Source: Deuterostichococcus epilithicus (lineage: Eukaryota; Chlorophyta; Trebouxiophyceae; Prasiolales; Stichococcaceae). From it: DNA of 64,000 nt. A program made the translations under genes and the position numbers. Below are positions 47,650 through 58,800 of this stretch, piece after piece (position 1 is the stretch's first letter; the number at the start of each line of letters is the position of its first letter). The stretch covers positions 1,550,001-1,614,000 of the forward strand of contig JAVTLE010000023.1 in assembly GCA_033439295.1 (NCBI GenBank), in the 5' to 3' direction. The notes beneath the pieces are model-generated. The model made no database searches, was not told where the DNA came from, and saw nothing but the letters and a program-made list of their open reading frames with translations.

Positions 47650-48321
47650 TCGAGTCAATTGGCGCCGTGTGCGAGGAAGCAATCTCAGTCTGTGATGCTC
47701 ACATGTCGATGCTTTGTGTCATCAGCAGTACCAGGGTTCGGTTGGGGCAGCCCGCAGAGTTTTCCACTCTGGCGCATCGGTACCACGCAGGACTGCAAGG
47801 CTCCTGCCCTGCTGCATGTACGATATGGGGGGACTGGTTGCAGGGTCTGTGGCCTATCACACGTCCTGCTTTTTGATGATACTCAGCAGCATGCAAACTG
47901 CAAACTTATTCGCAGCTGCGTGCGGCGGCTGCCAATTTTCGAGATGACCTACCGTCACAGTCCTGCTCATAGGTATTCGAACTTCCATCTCGCGTGGACC
48001 ACACCAGACATCAGATCAGTGTTCCCAAAGCAACCGACCGCAGCAGCTAGACCATCGAGCCCACCTAGCCCGCCCAGGCACAGCATTGTTTGCCGCAGCA
48101 GGCTGCACCGGGCCTTCGACCGACCACGTCTCCCCACCCCGCAGCACACGGCACCCGCATCACCGCCAGGAGGCGGTGGCGTTCGTGAGCGCCGACATGG
48201 CATATTCCGAGGCATGCGATGCGGCATCCGACGCCTGCTGCACAAGCGGCTGCACCGCTCCCGACATCTGCAATGCATGCGACAAGATTGTGAGCGAAGT
48301 AACACCGATGAGGCCTATGTC
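47650..48321. other. Intergenic, convergent 3' ends
   Basis: About 670 bases between the presumed ends of the CTC1-like and TMEM214 genes. Either gene may extend into it, since both C-termini are weakly conserved. Confidence 0.35.
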
Positions 48322-51300
48322 TCACCAGGATGTGCCTGATGCAAGCAGGGAGAATGGCGGGGGTTGTGGGGCCGCAGGCTTTAGAGTGCACACCTGCTGC
48401 ACGTATGGCGCCGCAGCTTGCACTGCAGGCTGCACGTACGGCCAGGCGGCGTCGAACGCCTGCTGCCGGTAGGGCTCCAGCTTCGTCGCGGCCTGCTGCA
48501 GCGCGCCGGTCAGGCCTAACGCCGACGCGCCCACCGCCGCTGCCTGTTCTTGCACGAGCCCACAAGCGGTCAGGGAATGACTGCAGGTTGAAGCTGTTCC
48601 CTCTGGAAGTGAGCTGGTTTGGGTGGCAGCATGTTCAAGAGTGCGACCTGATTATACGAGGCGAGTGCCATCTGCAAGCAATGCAGCCGATAAGGCGCAC
48701 AGCCGCACAAAGAGTCTACAATAATATGTATGGCACCCTTCCTCGCACATCACACATATGGGGCGGATCGGCAGATTGAGCAGAGCATGCCCACCCAGAA
48801 AGCGCAGGTGACTTCAGAGCTGGCGGCACAAGAGCTGATGAGCAGTGCAAAACCTCTGCAGCACCTTGAGCAGGGGGTGCTCCATCACAGATCCGGCGGT
48901 GAGCGCAGCCAGGGCCATGGAGATGCCCAGCCCGCCAGCCACGGTGACCAGCCCGGTGCGCAGAGCCGTCTTGCTGCCGTCACGCTTGAGCTTTGCTGCC
49001 AGCGTGTACGCCGCGCCTGCGCCAGGGCGTCAGCAAAGTTGTGGAGCACAGCCCGCAACGTGGACCTCAGTACCGACCGGGCCTGTCAGCTCCCTCCATC
49101 AGCATTGTTGCTGTCCAATGTACATGAACAGGGTGTGTAGCAGCGGATCCTTGCTGCATGCCAGAGCATCGCACTCTCTCGGTCCGGAATGTATATGCTG
49201 AGGCTCGTGCCCCCTGCTGCCGCTGGCGGCCCGCGCCAGCTCAAGAACAACAGCACGAAGAAACCTGGCCAGCCAGTCAAGCGCATGGCTGCGCTGCAGG
49301 AACAGCATGTGGCGCGGCTCACCATCGGCGGCGCGGGCGCAGGAGCCCTGCCAGCCCTTGCCGCTGCGCAGCGCGTACTGGTGGCGACCCCGCAGCGCCG
49401 GCATGAGCGCCAGGAAGGCTGCGCGCTTGGCGGGTTCCGCCAGCATCGGCTGCACGGGGCCCGGGTAGGCCGCCTCCATGGCGGCCAGCACCCGGGAGCT
49501 GCCGCGCAGCTGCCCCTTGTGCCGCGTCTGCCACATGGCAAACGCCGCGTCGTCCGCCAGCAGCGCCTGTGGAAAGGCAGGGCCTGAGCGAGGGGCGCTG
49601 CCTGACAGATATCAAGATCCTGCGCTGCCATTGACAGCAGACACCAACACCGAGGGTGTGCAGGAGAGATATGACCTTCCAGCATCATGCTGCTGGCATG
49701 TGTCAGCCCGCAATCATATGCGCGTGTGCCCACTGGCTTGCCCAGCGCCATGGCAGTCAGAGGAAGCTTGCCTCGATGACCAGCTCGGCGCAGCTGGCGA
49801 CCAGGGGGTCGTCCGGCGCGCCGCTGCCGGTGGCCGCGGCCTCCAGCGCTAGCCGCAGCAGCTCGGGCGCATCAAAGCCGCCGTCCGGCACGCCGCTCAG
49901 CGCAATGGTGCGCAGGATGCCCTGTAGGGGCGCATGCAAGGGTCCGTGGTCCTGGACGGCAGCTTTGAGCCGCAGGCTCTCTGCTGGGAAGCATGCGGCG
50001 AGTTCCACAGAATGCCGCTGCGCAAAGGCCGCGGTACCAGCCCAGTCGAGCCAAACCAGGTGCTGGTCTTCAATCACCCGCTGCGAGGGGCCCTTTTGTG
50101 CCGTGCATCTCCTGCTACTCGGGCCTGCGATGGGATGTCAAGCCTCCCGTGAATAAGCACTTCACCTGATGCGAGCGCGCCAGCGACCCAGCCTCGCCCT
50201 GCAGCCCGCCGGCGCCGTGCACCGCCTGCTGCAGCGCGATGAGGGCGCCCGGCGGCACCAGCGGCTCCGGCGGCTCGCCCGACCGCAAAACAACGCCATC
50301 GTGCATGTCGCGCTTCACCGCCGGCGAGCCCAGCAGCCCGTCAAGGTACTCGAAGGCCTTTGTCGCTGACACCGTGCTGAGCGGCGGCTGCTGCGGCGGC
50401 GACGCCGGCGCGGCGGTTGCGGCCCTGCCGGACGGCGCCGCGGCAGGCGAGGCCGTCACGGGCGCGCTGGCGGGGCCCAGGATCTGCGGCAGCAGCACGC
50501 GCACCCAGACCCCCACCGCCACCGCCTCGCTGCCCCTGAACAGCGCATACCGGTCCAGCTTGGCCGTGAGCCTCTCTACACAGCCGGGCGGAAGGGCAAA
50601 ACCCTGGCAGGTGTGCGCCGTCATCCATCAGGCACGGCCTCGGTTCAACACACGCGCGGCGACTCACTGTGCGGCCTGGTTGATGAGCCACAGCAGCAGC
50701 GGCAGGCGGCCCGACGATGTGTAGCGGCGGCCGCCGGCGGCGAGCGCCCCCGCGTTCAGCAGCAGCGCCGCCGGCTTGGCGCGCAGCGCCAGCGCAAGCG
50801 CCACCAGCAGCCCCACCTATGATGTGCACGAGAGGTGTCTATCGTGCTGGCCACAGCCTCTGGAGCAATCCCATGCACGGTGCAGTTTGACTGGCGCAAA
50901 CGCCAGAAGCGCAGCAAGGAGCTCGCCCTGTGACTCAAGATGATTCTATGCAGAATATCCTATTCTTCCGACGACCTCCTTCCCCGCAAATGCCCCCAAG
51001 CCAAACTACAATCAGGGCATCGCCTGTGCCGCGTGTCGTGTGCAGACGCACATTGGCTTTCGGCGGCGCCTTGCTGCTCCCGGTGGCCTCGGGCACGCTG
51101 TCAAATGCGGCGTCAATGAGCGCCTGCGCAAAAGTCGACACCGCAGCAGCGTCCTTTCCCGCCAGGAAGCCTGACACCGCCTCTACAATGTCGGCGGGCA
51201 CCGCATCCACCGGCGTCTTCGTCACCTGCCGGCATAATAGGCAGGGGATCTTGTTACATGCTTCTCACTGCGACTTGAAAGTATGGAGTCTGTTAGCATG

Positions 51301-52647
51301 CTGCTCTGATGTGGGACTGTGCTCTGAAAACCCTCTACAAAAATGCGTTCCGGGCAGCGGCTGCTCCGCAGGCGCGCCCTTGAAGCACTGAACCAGCAGG
51401 TCATCACAACTTTGCGAGGTGATAAACATATAAAGCTTGAGGAACGGCTGCTTTGCGAAGTGCATGTTGAAGGGCAGCTCTGCGGAGTCCATATGGACCA
51501 ATGGCCTGCCTTTGTGCCTGGCTGTTTCAATCCAACTACAGGCCGCACCTTGGGCAGCAGCTGCTCCTTGACAAGCTTGATGGAGATGCACTGCACTGGC
51601 TGTCTTGCCTCACGTTCGGATGCACTGTTCAGAGTCTTGTCCAGAAATTGCAAGGTGCACCTTGGGAAGAGGCTGCTCCGCCAGGAGCTTGTTGAAGGGC
51701 AGCTCCGCGTCCCTGAACACGCTCACGAAGTGGTCCGCCACCAGGTCCAGCTGCACCCGCTCGTCGCCGCCATACCGCTCCTCCGCTGCGCGGATGACCT
51801 GCGGGTGGACGCGGCGCATGGGTTGGGACGCCTGAGATGGTTAAGCGAAGTCACCGGGCAAAGATGCAGCATATGCATCCCCCTCCTGCTGCCCTGTAGA
51901 AGCGCTGCGACCAGGGCTTATCGCGGTCTGGCACTCTGCATGCCATACTTGCATGCTGCTGCGCTGCTGCCACATGGCCTGTCCATCCAGTGCGTCTGAT
52001 GGCGCCTGCATGGAGGACATGGTGACAGTGCGCACGCTGTGTGCTGCACTCTGCCTTAAAGGATGGCGAGGGGGAGCACTTTTCATAGCGCCACAGCAGA
52101 TCAGGGCTCACGTTCGTCACCGCATCCAGCTTCAGCTGAGTAGCGGCGGAGGCAGGCGTGGGCTTCCTGACTTTCTGCGCTTTTGGCTTCTTCTTCTTCT
52201 GCTTCGCCGGCGACTGCTGCGAGGCGTCGCTGCCATCGTCGGTCGTGTGGTCCAGTCCGTTCAGGCCGTTGACCTCGTTGGCATAGGGGCCCCCGCCGTT
52301 GCTGGCGTGGCTCTTCTGCGCCGTTGCTGACTGCTGCTGGCCTCCGTCTGCAGCGACCAAACCATTCAATCAGAGCTATCTCAGGTGGTAGCGTCCTCAT
52401 GCGACCACGTCCGCTTGTCATGCTGTGGAGATATTTGGTGCACCGAGGTGTGATGACTGATCATGTTGGTTGTGTTCCAGTGCCAAGGCTCACCGTCGCG
52501 CTTCCATGCATCCAGCGCCGCAAATGCGGAAGGAACGCCATCAGATGCTGCCGCGCTCTGTTTCAGCGGTTCCGCGTCGCTCTGTGTGCTGCGCTTCTTC
52601 TCCTTTTTGTCTTTCTTGGCCCCGACGGTCTGCCACGCGCCGTCCAT
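48322..52647 (-). CDS. TMEM214: TMEM214-family endoplasmic reticulum membrane protein
   Basis: Homologue of TMEM214, an ER membrane protein linked in animals to stress-induced apoptosis; its plant role is not established. The start at 52647 reads MDGAWQTVGAKKDKKEKKRS, the family opening. A lysine-rich exon follows (SPAKQKKKKPKAQKVRKP, then AVTNVSPDLLWRYEK). Next come ERVQLDLVADHFVSVFRDAE with LPFNKLLAEQPLPK (51655-51790), VTKTPVDAVPADIVEAVSGF (about 51175-51235), RAKPAALLLNAGALAAGGRR and YTSSGRLPLLLWLINQAAQ, and GSEAVAVGVWVRVLLPQIL. Further exons are near 49760-49920, 49200-49570 and 48800-49060, the last with hydrophobic stretches (LVTVAGGLGISMALAALTAG). The visible C-terminus, near 48322-48555, is amphipathic. 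The intron after PLPK is a tandem array. Confidence 0.75.
51354..51710 (-). repeat. Four-copy array of an exon end filling an intron (TMEM214)
   Basis: The exon end encoding NKLLAEQPLPK (about 51656-51710, donor AAG|GTGCAC) has three diverged copies in the next intron, near 51545-51600, 51442-51490 and 51354-51400. The period is roughly 90-110 bases. The nearest copy reads KLVKEQLLPK and keeps the donor AAG|GTGCGG. Confidence 0.85.
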
Positions 52648-53032
52648 GCGGGCTACTAATCCAACGCGCGAGCCTGTTGGATGCGGTTGCGAGCGCTTGC
52701 ACTAGATCTGCAACGGACTGGCGCCTTGCAGCTCGCCTGGTGTAAGCGGGGCATGGTTATTCTTCAACCATCCCAGCAAGGGCGATAACGCATTGGTCTC
52801 TTTGCTCAATATGCATGGTGCACCCATCGCAGTCCTCTTGCTTCGCGTAGTAGTCCGCTTTCAAAGATCGGGCTCGTGCGATCTGCCTGCTGTTCAGCCG
52901 CCGCCCTGCTCCGACATTGGACATAGCAACTTTGTACGTGATGGCCTGCTGAACACAGCCTCAGCCGCAGCAGACAAGGCGCCGACAGGTTGCCTGGGTT
53001 GCAGCATCACGCAAGTGAGCTGCTGAATCGCG
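52648..53032. other. Intergenic, shared divergent promoter of TMEM214 and TOM40
   Basis: About 385 bases between two starts facing away from each other. No distinct motif could be called by eye. Confidence 0.5.
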
Positions 53033-55367
53033 ATGGGAGCCAGCGTGTCTCATATGGAGGCAGCTCCTCCAGCAGCGCAACCACAGACGCAGCCAGGCGC
53101 TCCTGCGCCCTCCCACATCAGCGATGTCATCAACGTGCGGCCTTGGAATGAATGGTTGCGGCCGCTTTGCACCATTGTGCATTGCCGCTGACAGACTTCC
53201 GGGCGTGCATTTGTGATCGGGTTTGCATCCTGCACCACTGTTGTGCAGGCTGTGCGGCCCCAGACCAGGACAGAGGACGTGGTGGACTACAGTCGGCTGC
53301 CAGCGCCGGTCAAATATGAGGAGCTCCAACGGGAAAGTCTCAGTAAGTCTTCGTCCATACGTCCGATTTGCACAGCGGCTCGTGATATGGCAGCTTTGGC
53401 TTGATGTCGCTCCATGGCCAGCAAGGCAGCAGCACATCTAATGTGAAGAACCCTGAGCATTGTACTTCTATACCATGTCGCAGTGATCCTGAAGCCGGAC
53501 ACCTTCGAGGGACTGCGCTTTGACTTCACGCGGCCGCTGAATCAGAACTTCGCGATCTGCCACAGCATGTTTGCTGGCAATGTGGAGGTGCCGACAAACA
53601 ACGCCCAGGTCATCAAGATGCCCATGGGCACCTACGAGTTTGGCGCCAACCTCGTCAGCAACCGGGTGCGCAAATGGGTGTGGCTTGTTTACTGCCGTGT
53701 GCACCGCTGTGCCTTCCATATGCACTTGTGAGGGCTGTAGGTGCATGCGCCTGATTGCCTCATCATGTTCTGTCTCACAACGTATGCTCTGTCGCTGCAG
53801 GGCAACATGATGGTCGGCAGGATTCTGACCGATGGCAGGATGACTGGCCGCATCAAGTGGGTGCCCCAGCGTGTTGTCTTGCACTGCATGGCGACGTGCT
53901 GCAATGCAGCACTGCGGGCTTGGCTTGTGGTGGCGCAGCTGGCATGCATTGCCGCAAACAGCAACCGCTACCGTCAATGGCTGCACATGTACTGTGCTTT
54001 CATACTTGGCGCTGCTGATGTGGCGAATTGCCACAGGTACGACTTCACCGAGCGGATGGGGGCGAAGCTGCAGCTGCAGATGGCACCCGACAAGGGCATG
54101 TCGCAAGGCATGTGTGACGTTGAGTTCAAGGTGAGGCTTGGGTGGTGCAGTTTATGCGCATGACGACCATCTAGCCGGATCTGAGCTCTGGCAGCCACTC
54201 CCAGTGCAGCCTGGAAGCGTGCAAAATCGCCGCCGCCGCAGCAGCAGCAGCAGCAGGAGCAGTGCGGGGTCGAATTGGCAGTTTCTTGCAGAGGCCCATG
54301 CTCATGCTTGTGCACTGGTGCCGCAGGGCACGGACTGGAATGGACAGCTCAAACTCGGCAGCAACGAGTTCTTCGGTGAGTGGCTGCACAGGATACAGAG
54401 CAGCGCTCATGCGGTGCACAACACTCACGAACCCGCGAACTCTGACAGGCTCCAATTGAAGAGGGGCTGTGCTCCAACACGGAGCAGCCAAGAGGGAAAG
54501 GGATGTGCTGAGCCGCTGCCGTCGTGGCCGCAGGCATAAACTACCTGCAGAGCGTGACGCCGCGGCTGGCAATGGGCGGCGAGGCCTTCTGGCTGGGGCA
54601 GCAGCGGAAGAGCGGCGCCGGCTTTGCCGGCCGCTTCACTGGCGAGGACTTTGTGACGACGGCGCAGCTGGCGACCACGGGGCTGGTGTCCTTCACCTAC
54701 GTGCAGCGCATCAGCGAGAAGGTGGGCTCTAGGGCCACGCAGCCATGCTTTTGGACGCTCGGTCATGTCGCTGTTGCACCCTTGTAAGCGCTGAGTGCTG
54801 GGCTTCCACAACCTCAAACTCCAACAGTTCTTTTGCAGGCTCTGCAATACGAGGGCTGCCATGTTGATGCATTGCCGGTAGGAGCAATGCCTCGCCGCTG
54901 AGCTGTTGTCCGGCACCTGTGACCCTGCAGGTGTCGCTGGCCAGCGACTTCATGTGGAATTGGAATGCGCGAGAGGCAACAGCCAGTTTCGGTTACGACT
55001 ACATGCTGCGGCAGTGCCGCCTGCGCGGCCGCATCGATTCCGAGGGCAAGGTGCGGTACTCTTTGTGTTTCTGACGCCCTCAAGGTGTACAATTCGATCC
55101 TTGCAGCTCGAGCAGGCTGCCGGGTGCTCGTAGGCTGCTTGAGATAGGAACTGGACCGTTTTACGAACCATTAGAGGCACAATCTCTAAAAAGCAGTAGT
55201 CAACATGTTCGGCAGTGGCTCAGTTTGCGGCGCTCTGTGCACCTGGACAGGTGGCGGCGCTGCTCGAGGAGCGGCTGAACCAGGGCGTCAACTTCCTGCT
55301 GTCCGGCGAGATCGACCACTGGAAGAAGGACTACAAGTTCGGGTTCGGCCTCACGGTCGGCGAGTGA
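53033..55367 (+). CDS. TOM40: TOM40, mitochondrial outer-membrane protein import channel
   Basis: Beta-barrel pore of the TOM complex, through which nearly all mitochondrial precursors enter. The start at 53033 reads [16 protein letters not shown]. The next exon is [20 protein letters not shown] with [11 protein letters not shown] (53250-53341). Then follow [20 protein letters not shown] and [107 protein letters not shown] and finally [20 protein letters not shown] with TGA at 55365-55367. The order and spacing of blocks match the porin-3 family over its whole length, about 320 residues. Confidence 0.95.
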
Positions 55368-55816
55368 CGCGGGGCAGCGGGAAGGGAAGGGACGGGAATG
55401 GGGTGCACCGGGTGGTGCTGCCTGCGGTGCGGGATTGCCATTCATGCTGCCTGCAGTCGAGGCGGCGTGACGGAATGGCATTGCAGAAATTCAGACCATG
55501 CCCGACAAAATGCCGCCTTGTACTGCCAGCCAGCGGCGCGTGGGGCGTTGAGCCATACCGCCTTGCACTGCCGGCATCCATCTGGTGCAGCGGCGCGTGG
55601 GGCACTGAGCAATAGCAGAGCTTGTTGTGGGCGCATGGTTGCGCTGAACTCCTGATTCTTAATGTCGACAGCAACGCGAGGTTGCCCTGGTGAGCACGGT
55701 ATGTTCAAATGTAGATACTAGCATCTGGGGCCTGCAAACTGATTCACTTGCCCCCTACCTCTGCCGTCACAATTGTGATGTGCACCCGATGCGACACAAA
55801 ACAAAGCGCTCCTGGT
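55368..55816. other. Intergenic, convergent 3' ends, with a tandem repeat
   Basis: About 450 bases between TOM40 and MSH4. The left part is purine-rich (GGGAAGGGAAGGGACGGGA near 55377-55396). The middle holds a two-unit repeat. Confidence 0.5.
55513..55614. repeat. Two-unit tandem repeat (45 and 57 bases)
   Basis: Units 55513-55557 and 55558-55614 both start CCGCCTTG.ACTGCC and end GCGGCGCGTGGGGC..TGAGC.ATA; the second unit carries about 12 extra bases in the middle. Confidence 0.85.
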
Positions 55817-58800
55817 TCAGCTGCTGGCAGGTCCTGCTTCACGATGCAGGCCCAGCGCTCGCGCCTCGCGCTTCAGCTCCTGCAGCTGCTGCTTGGCGTC
55901 CACAGCCGCCGCGTCCTGCGACCAGGTGTGGGCAATGCACGCCACCTGCGCGGCAGCAGCTGTCATAGTCAACAACCAGCAGCACACGCTTTCAACCAGC
56001 AGCAGCTGCTCGAGATCGGGTGCCAGAATTGCGTCAAGCAAATTCTGCAACCTCCGAAAGTGCTTCAAGGAACGCTAGGTAAGTATGACACTCGACAGGA
56101 GTTACCATTGGAAGCACACAGCGCCACCTTGTGCGCAATGCCGTAGATGGCCGCGTTGGCGGCGTGCGTGTCCCTCGCTGCCGCCGCTTGCCGCCGCTGC
56201 ACATCCTGCCGGTCCAGCGACACCACGACCTGTTGTGCCTCCGTCAGCACCTGCGTTTCAAAGGTTGGCAAACCTGACAGGTCGCCTCGCTGAGTCTCTG
56301 CACACCATTACAAGGTCTGGCCTGCCCCAACCGCCCAAGCACAAATCAGGCCCAGCCCAAACAGCAGGGCTCTGGCTAGGGGCTGCCAGTGCAGATGTCG
56401 TCATACACGAGCCAACACCAACGCCAAACGCGAAGGACGACCCCTCGGCATGAGCACTGCGCCAAGGTTTTCGGCTCATGTGGGCAGGATACTCGTCATT
56501 CGGGTGCCGCTGCGATGCCATTGCCATATGGACTACTCGTATGCCAGCCCATAGCTCGCCTCAGCGGGGAGCCCCACGGTGCGCGCCAGCATCAGGCCGT
56601 AGTGCAGCCCGTCCGCGGCGCCAGGGTTCAGCCGCCATGTGAAGTCCAGCCGGTCGCGAGCGGTGTCCACGCCAAAGTGCCACAGCTTGGCGTTGGGGTA
56701 CAGCCCCGCCAACTCGGTCAGCCGCCCGAAGTGCGTCGCAAACAGCGTGAATGTGCCTGCGCATTCCATCAGATCATCAGACGCAAGAGCGAACTATACC
56801 TGAGGCGCTGCTGCAGCATTCAGAGCAGCTCTGCTGCTGCGGCTGCATGCGTACAAATGGCTGTCTGCGTATTGGATTGCCCAGTCATGCAGCTGTCATC
56901 GCAGCCCGCGCAGTTGGTAGGGCGCTGCCCAATACGCGCGAATGGTCTGATTCCTTGCAATCTGGGCTGCAAGCATTTGAGAGCATGTAACCATCCGGAG
57001 ATGGCAGGACTTCATTGTTGAGATCACCCAGGGAGATGAAGTATTCTGAGACTGCCCAGGCGATGCCGATGCCATCGGCAGTGGACGTCGCGCGCCCCAG
57101 CTCGTCGATGATCACCAGGCTCCTGCGGGCAGCGCTTCATACCCCATCAGAAACTATCTTCACGTTTCACCTGGTGAGCCGTGGCAGAATTGACGGTCTG
57201 CATGCTGCAGGGATGGGCGTGGCGTTGCAGAAGGACCACAGTCGTGCGCGTGGTGCCTGCACGACACCGCAGGGGTGGATGGAGGAGGTTTTTTAAAGGG
57301 TTCTGAGGCACAGCCACCGGCTGGTGGCACGGGAGGCGATGTAGGCGGCCTCCTGCATCTCCACCATGAAGCTGCTGGAGTTGGTCTCGATGCTGTCGGA
57401 CGTCCCGATGCGCGTGAAAAGCTGGCCCACCGGCCTGTGGCACTGCAACGACACCTTCATGTAAACTATTGCGCATTGCCGCCGCGCCCTTGATCCAGCT
57501 GTCTTGCTAGCCCCTGCTGGTTGCTCACGCTTCGCTGAGCTCGGACTGCCGTGAAAGGCAATGCGTCAGGGTCTTTGGACATGGGTCTGCAGAGTGGCGT
57601 CAATGGACGCCATGTCTCGTGCGGCACGATGGTTGCAGGGACACTTGGAGTGTCAGTGGCATGCGTGATCAATGGTCAAGCTGCCAGCACCGCGCCTTAT
57701 GGAGGCAAAGGCAGCGGGCACGAAGCAGCCGATGTGGGCCATGATCACGATCAGCGCCACCTGCAGTGCGGCACAATGTGTCCCAGGCGGTGGCTGGTGG
57801 CCAAACCTGAGAGAGGATCCACAACAGCGGTTTTAACCAAAAGTTAGCCATTCCTGCAGCTGCCGCCGCCGCCGCACCTGGCGCAGATAGGTGCTCTTGC
57901 CTGCAGTAGCACATGCGTGGTCAGCCTTGGGAATGAACCATCACTGAATATGGGAGCATTCAGTTCACAGTACAAGTGCAGGTGAGATTGGGCTGGTGGC
58001 GAGTCCGCCACCACCCTTCACCAGTTTGTGAACCCTTCACCCGACATGTTAGGGCCGGTGACGATGTGGAAGCTGGAGCAGTCAGCGATGTAGGTGTCGT
58101 TGGCCTGGAATGTGTGCTCGCAGGCGGCTTGCGCCACTGGGTGCCGCCCGCCCACGATCGCGATCGGGCCTGCTCACAGCCAAGCGGCTGGTATCAACCA
58201 TGACTGAGCAGCCCGCCGCGTGCTGATGCTAGTGTCGATGAGATTGATTTCCCGGGAATCGGGAAACACGCTGCTGCCGCAGGTGCAACCGCCGTCACCA
58301 GGTAGTAAGCAGGAGCACTTGCAAACGAATGCACTTTGATGAGGCAGGTGCAGCTGGTCGGAAAATCCGCCGGAATTGCTGACGGACGCGAGTCTTGCAC
58401 TCCTCCTCGGCCTGGACGGACGCAGTCACAGGGAAAGTCCAGAAACTGTGCACTGATCGGGCACAACCGCAGAAGATTCACCAGATTCGCTGACGGTGGG
58501 GCGGGTGTACTCGTCTTCAGAGCCGCCGACAGCTGTCGCCAGGGACTGCAGCAGGTCGGCCAGAGCCACAGCGTCGACCAGCTTGTGCAGCGCGTCCTGC
58601 CGCCCACACACAGCCGCCTGCAGCCGCTCCAGTACCTGTGGTGTGCGGCCACGCACATAGGTTGGGTGATTTCGTACACCAGGCAGCAAACTGCAGTCAA
58701 TCGCTCCCAACACCTGCGCTTTTGGTGGCAACTTGCCTCATATCGTGCAGGCGGAAACCGCCATTGAAACCTTGGCCTGTGCAGGTTGTGCAGCTGTTGC

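Noticed and set aside
47650-48321. Long open frame on the plus strand after the CTC1-like gene
   Set aside because: It has biased composition and no family motif, and it overlaps the antisense of the TMEM214 3' region.
51354-51710. Array as a mobile element or introner family
   Set aside because: Copies match only the adjoining exon, not introns of other genes here, and there are no terminal repeats. Local duplication explains it.
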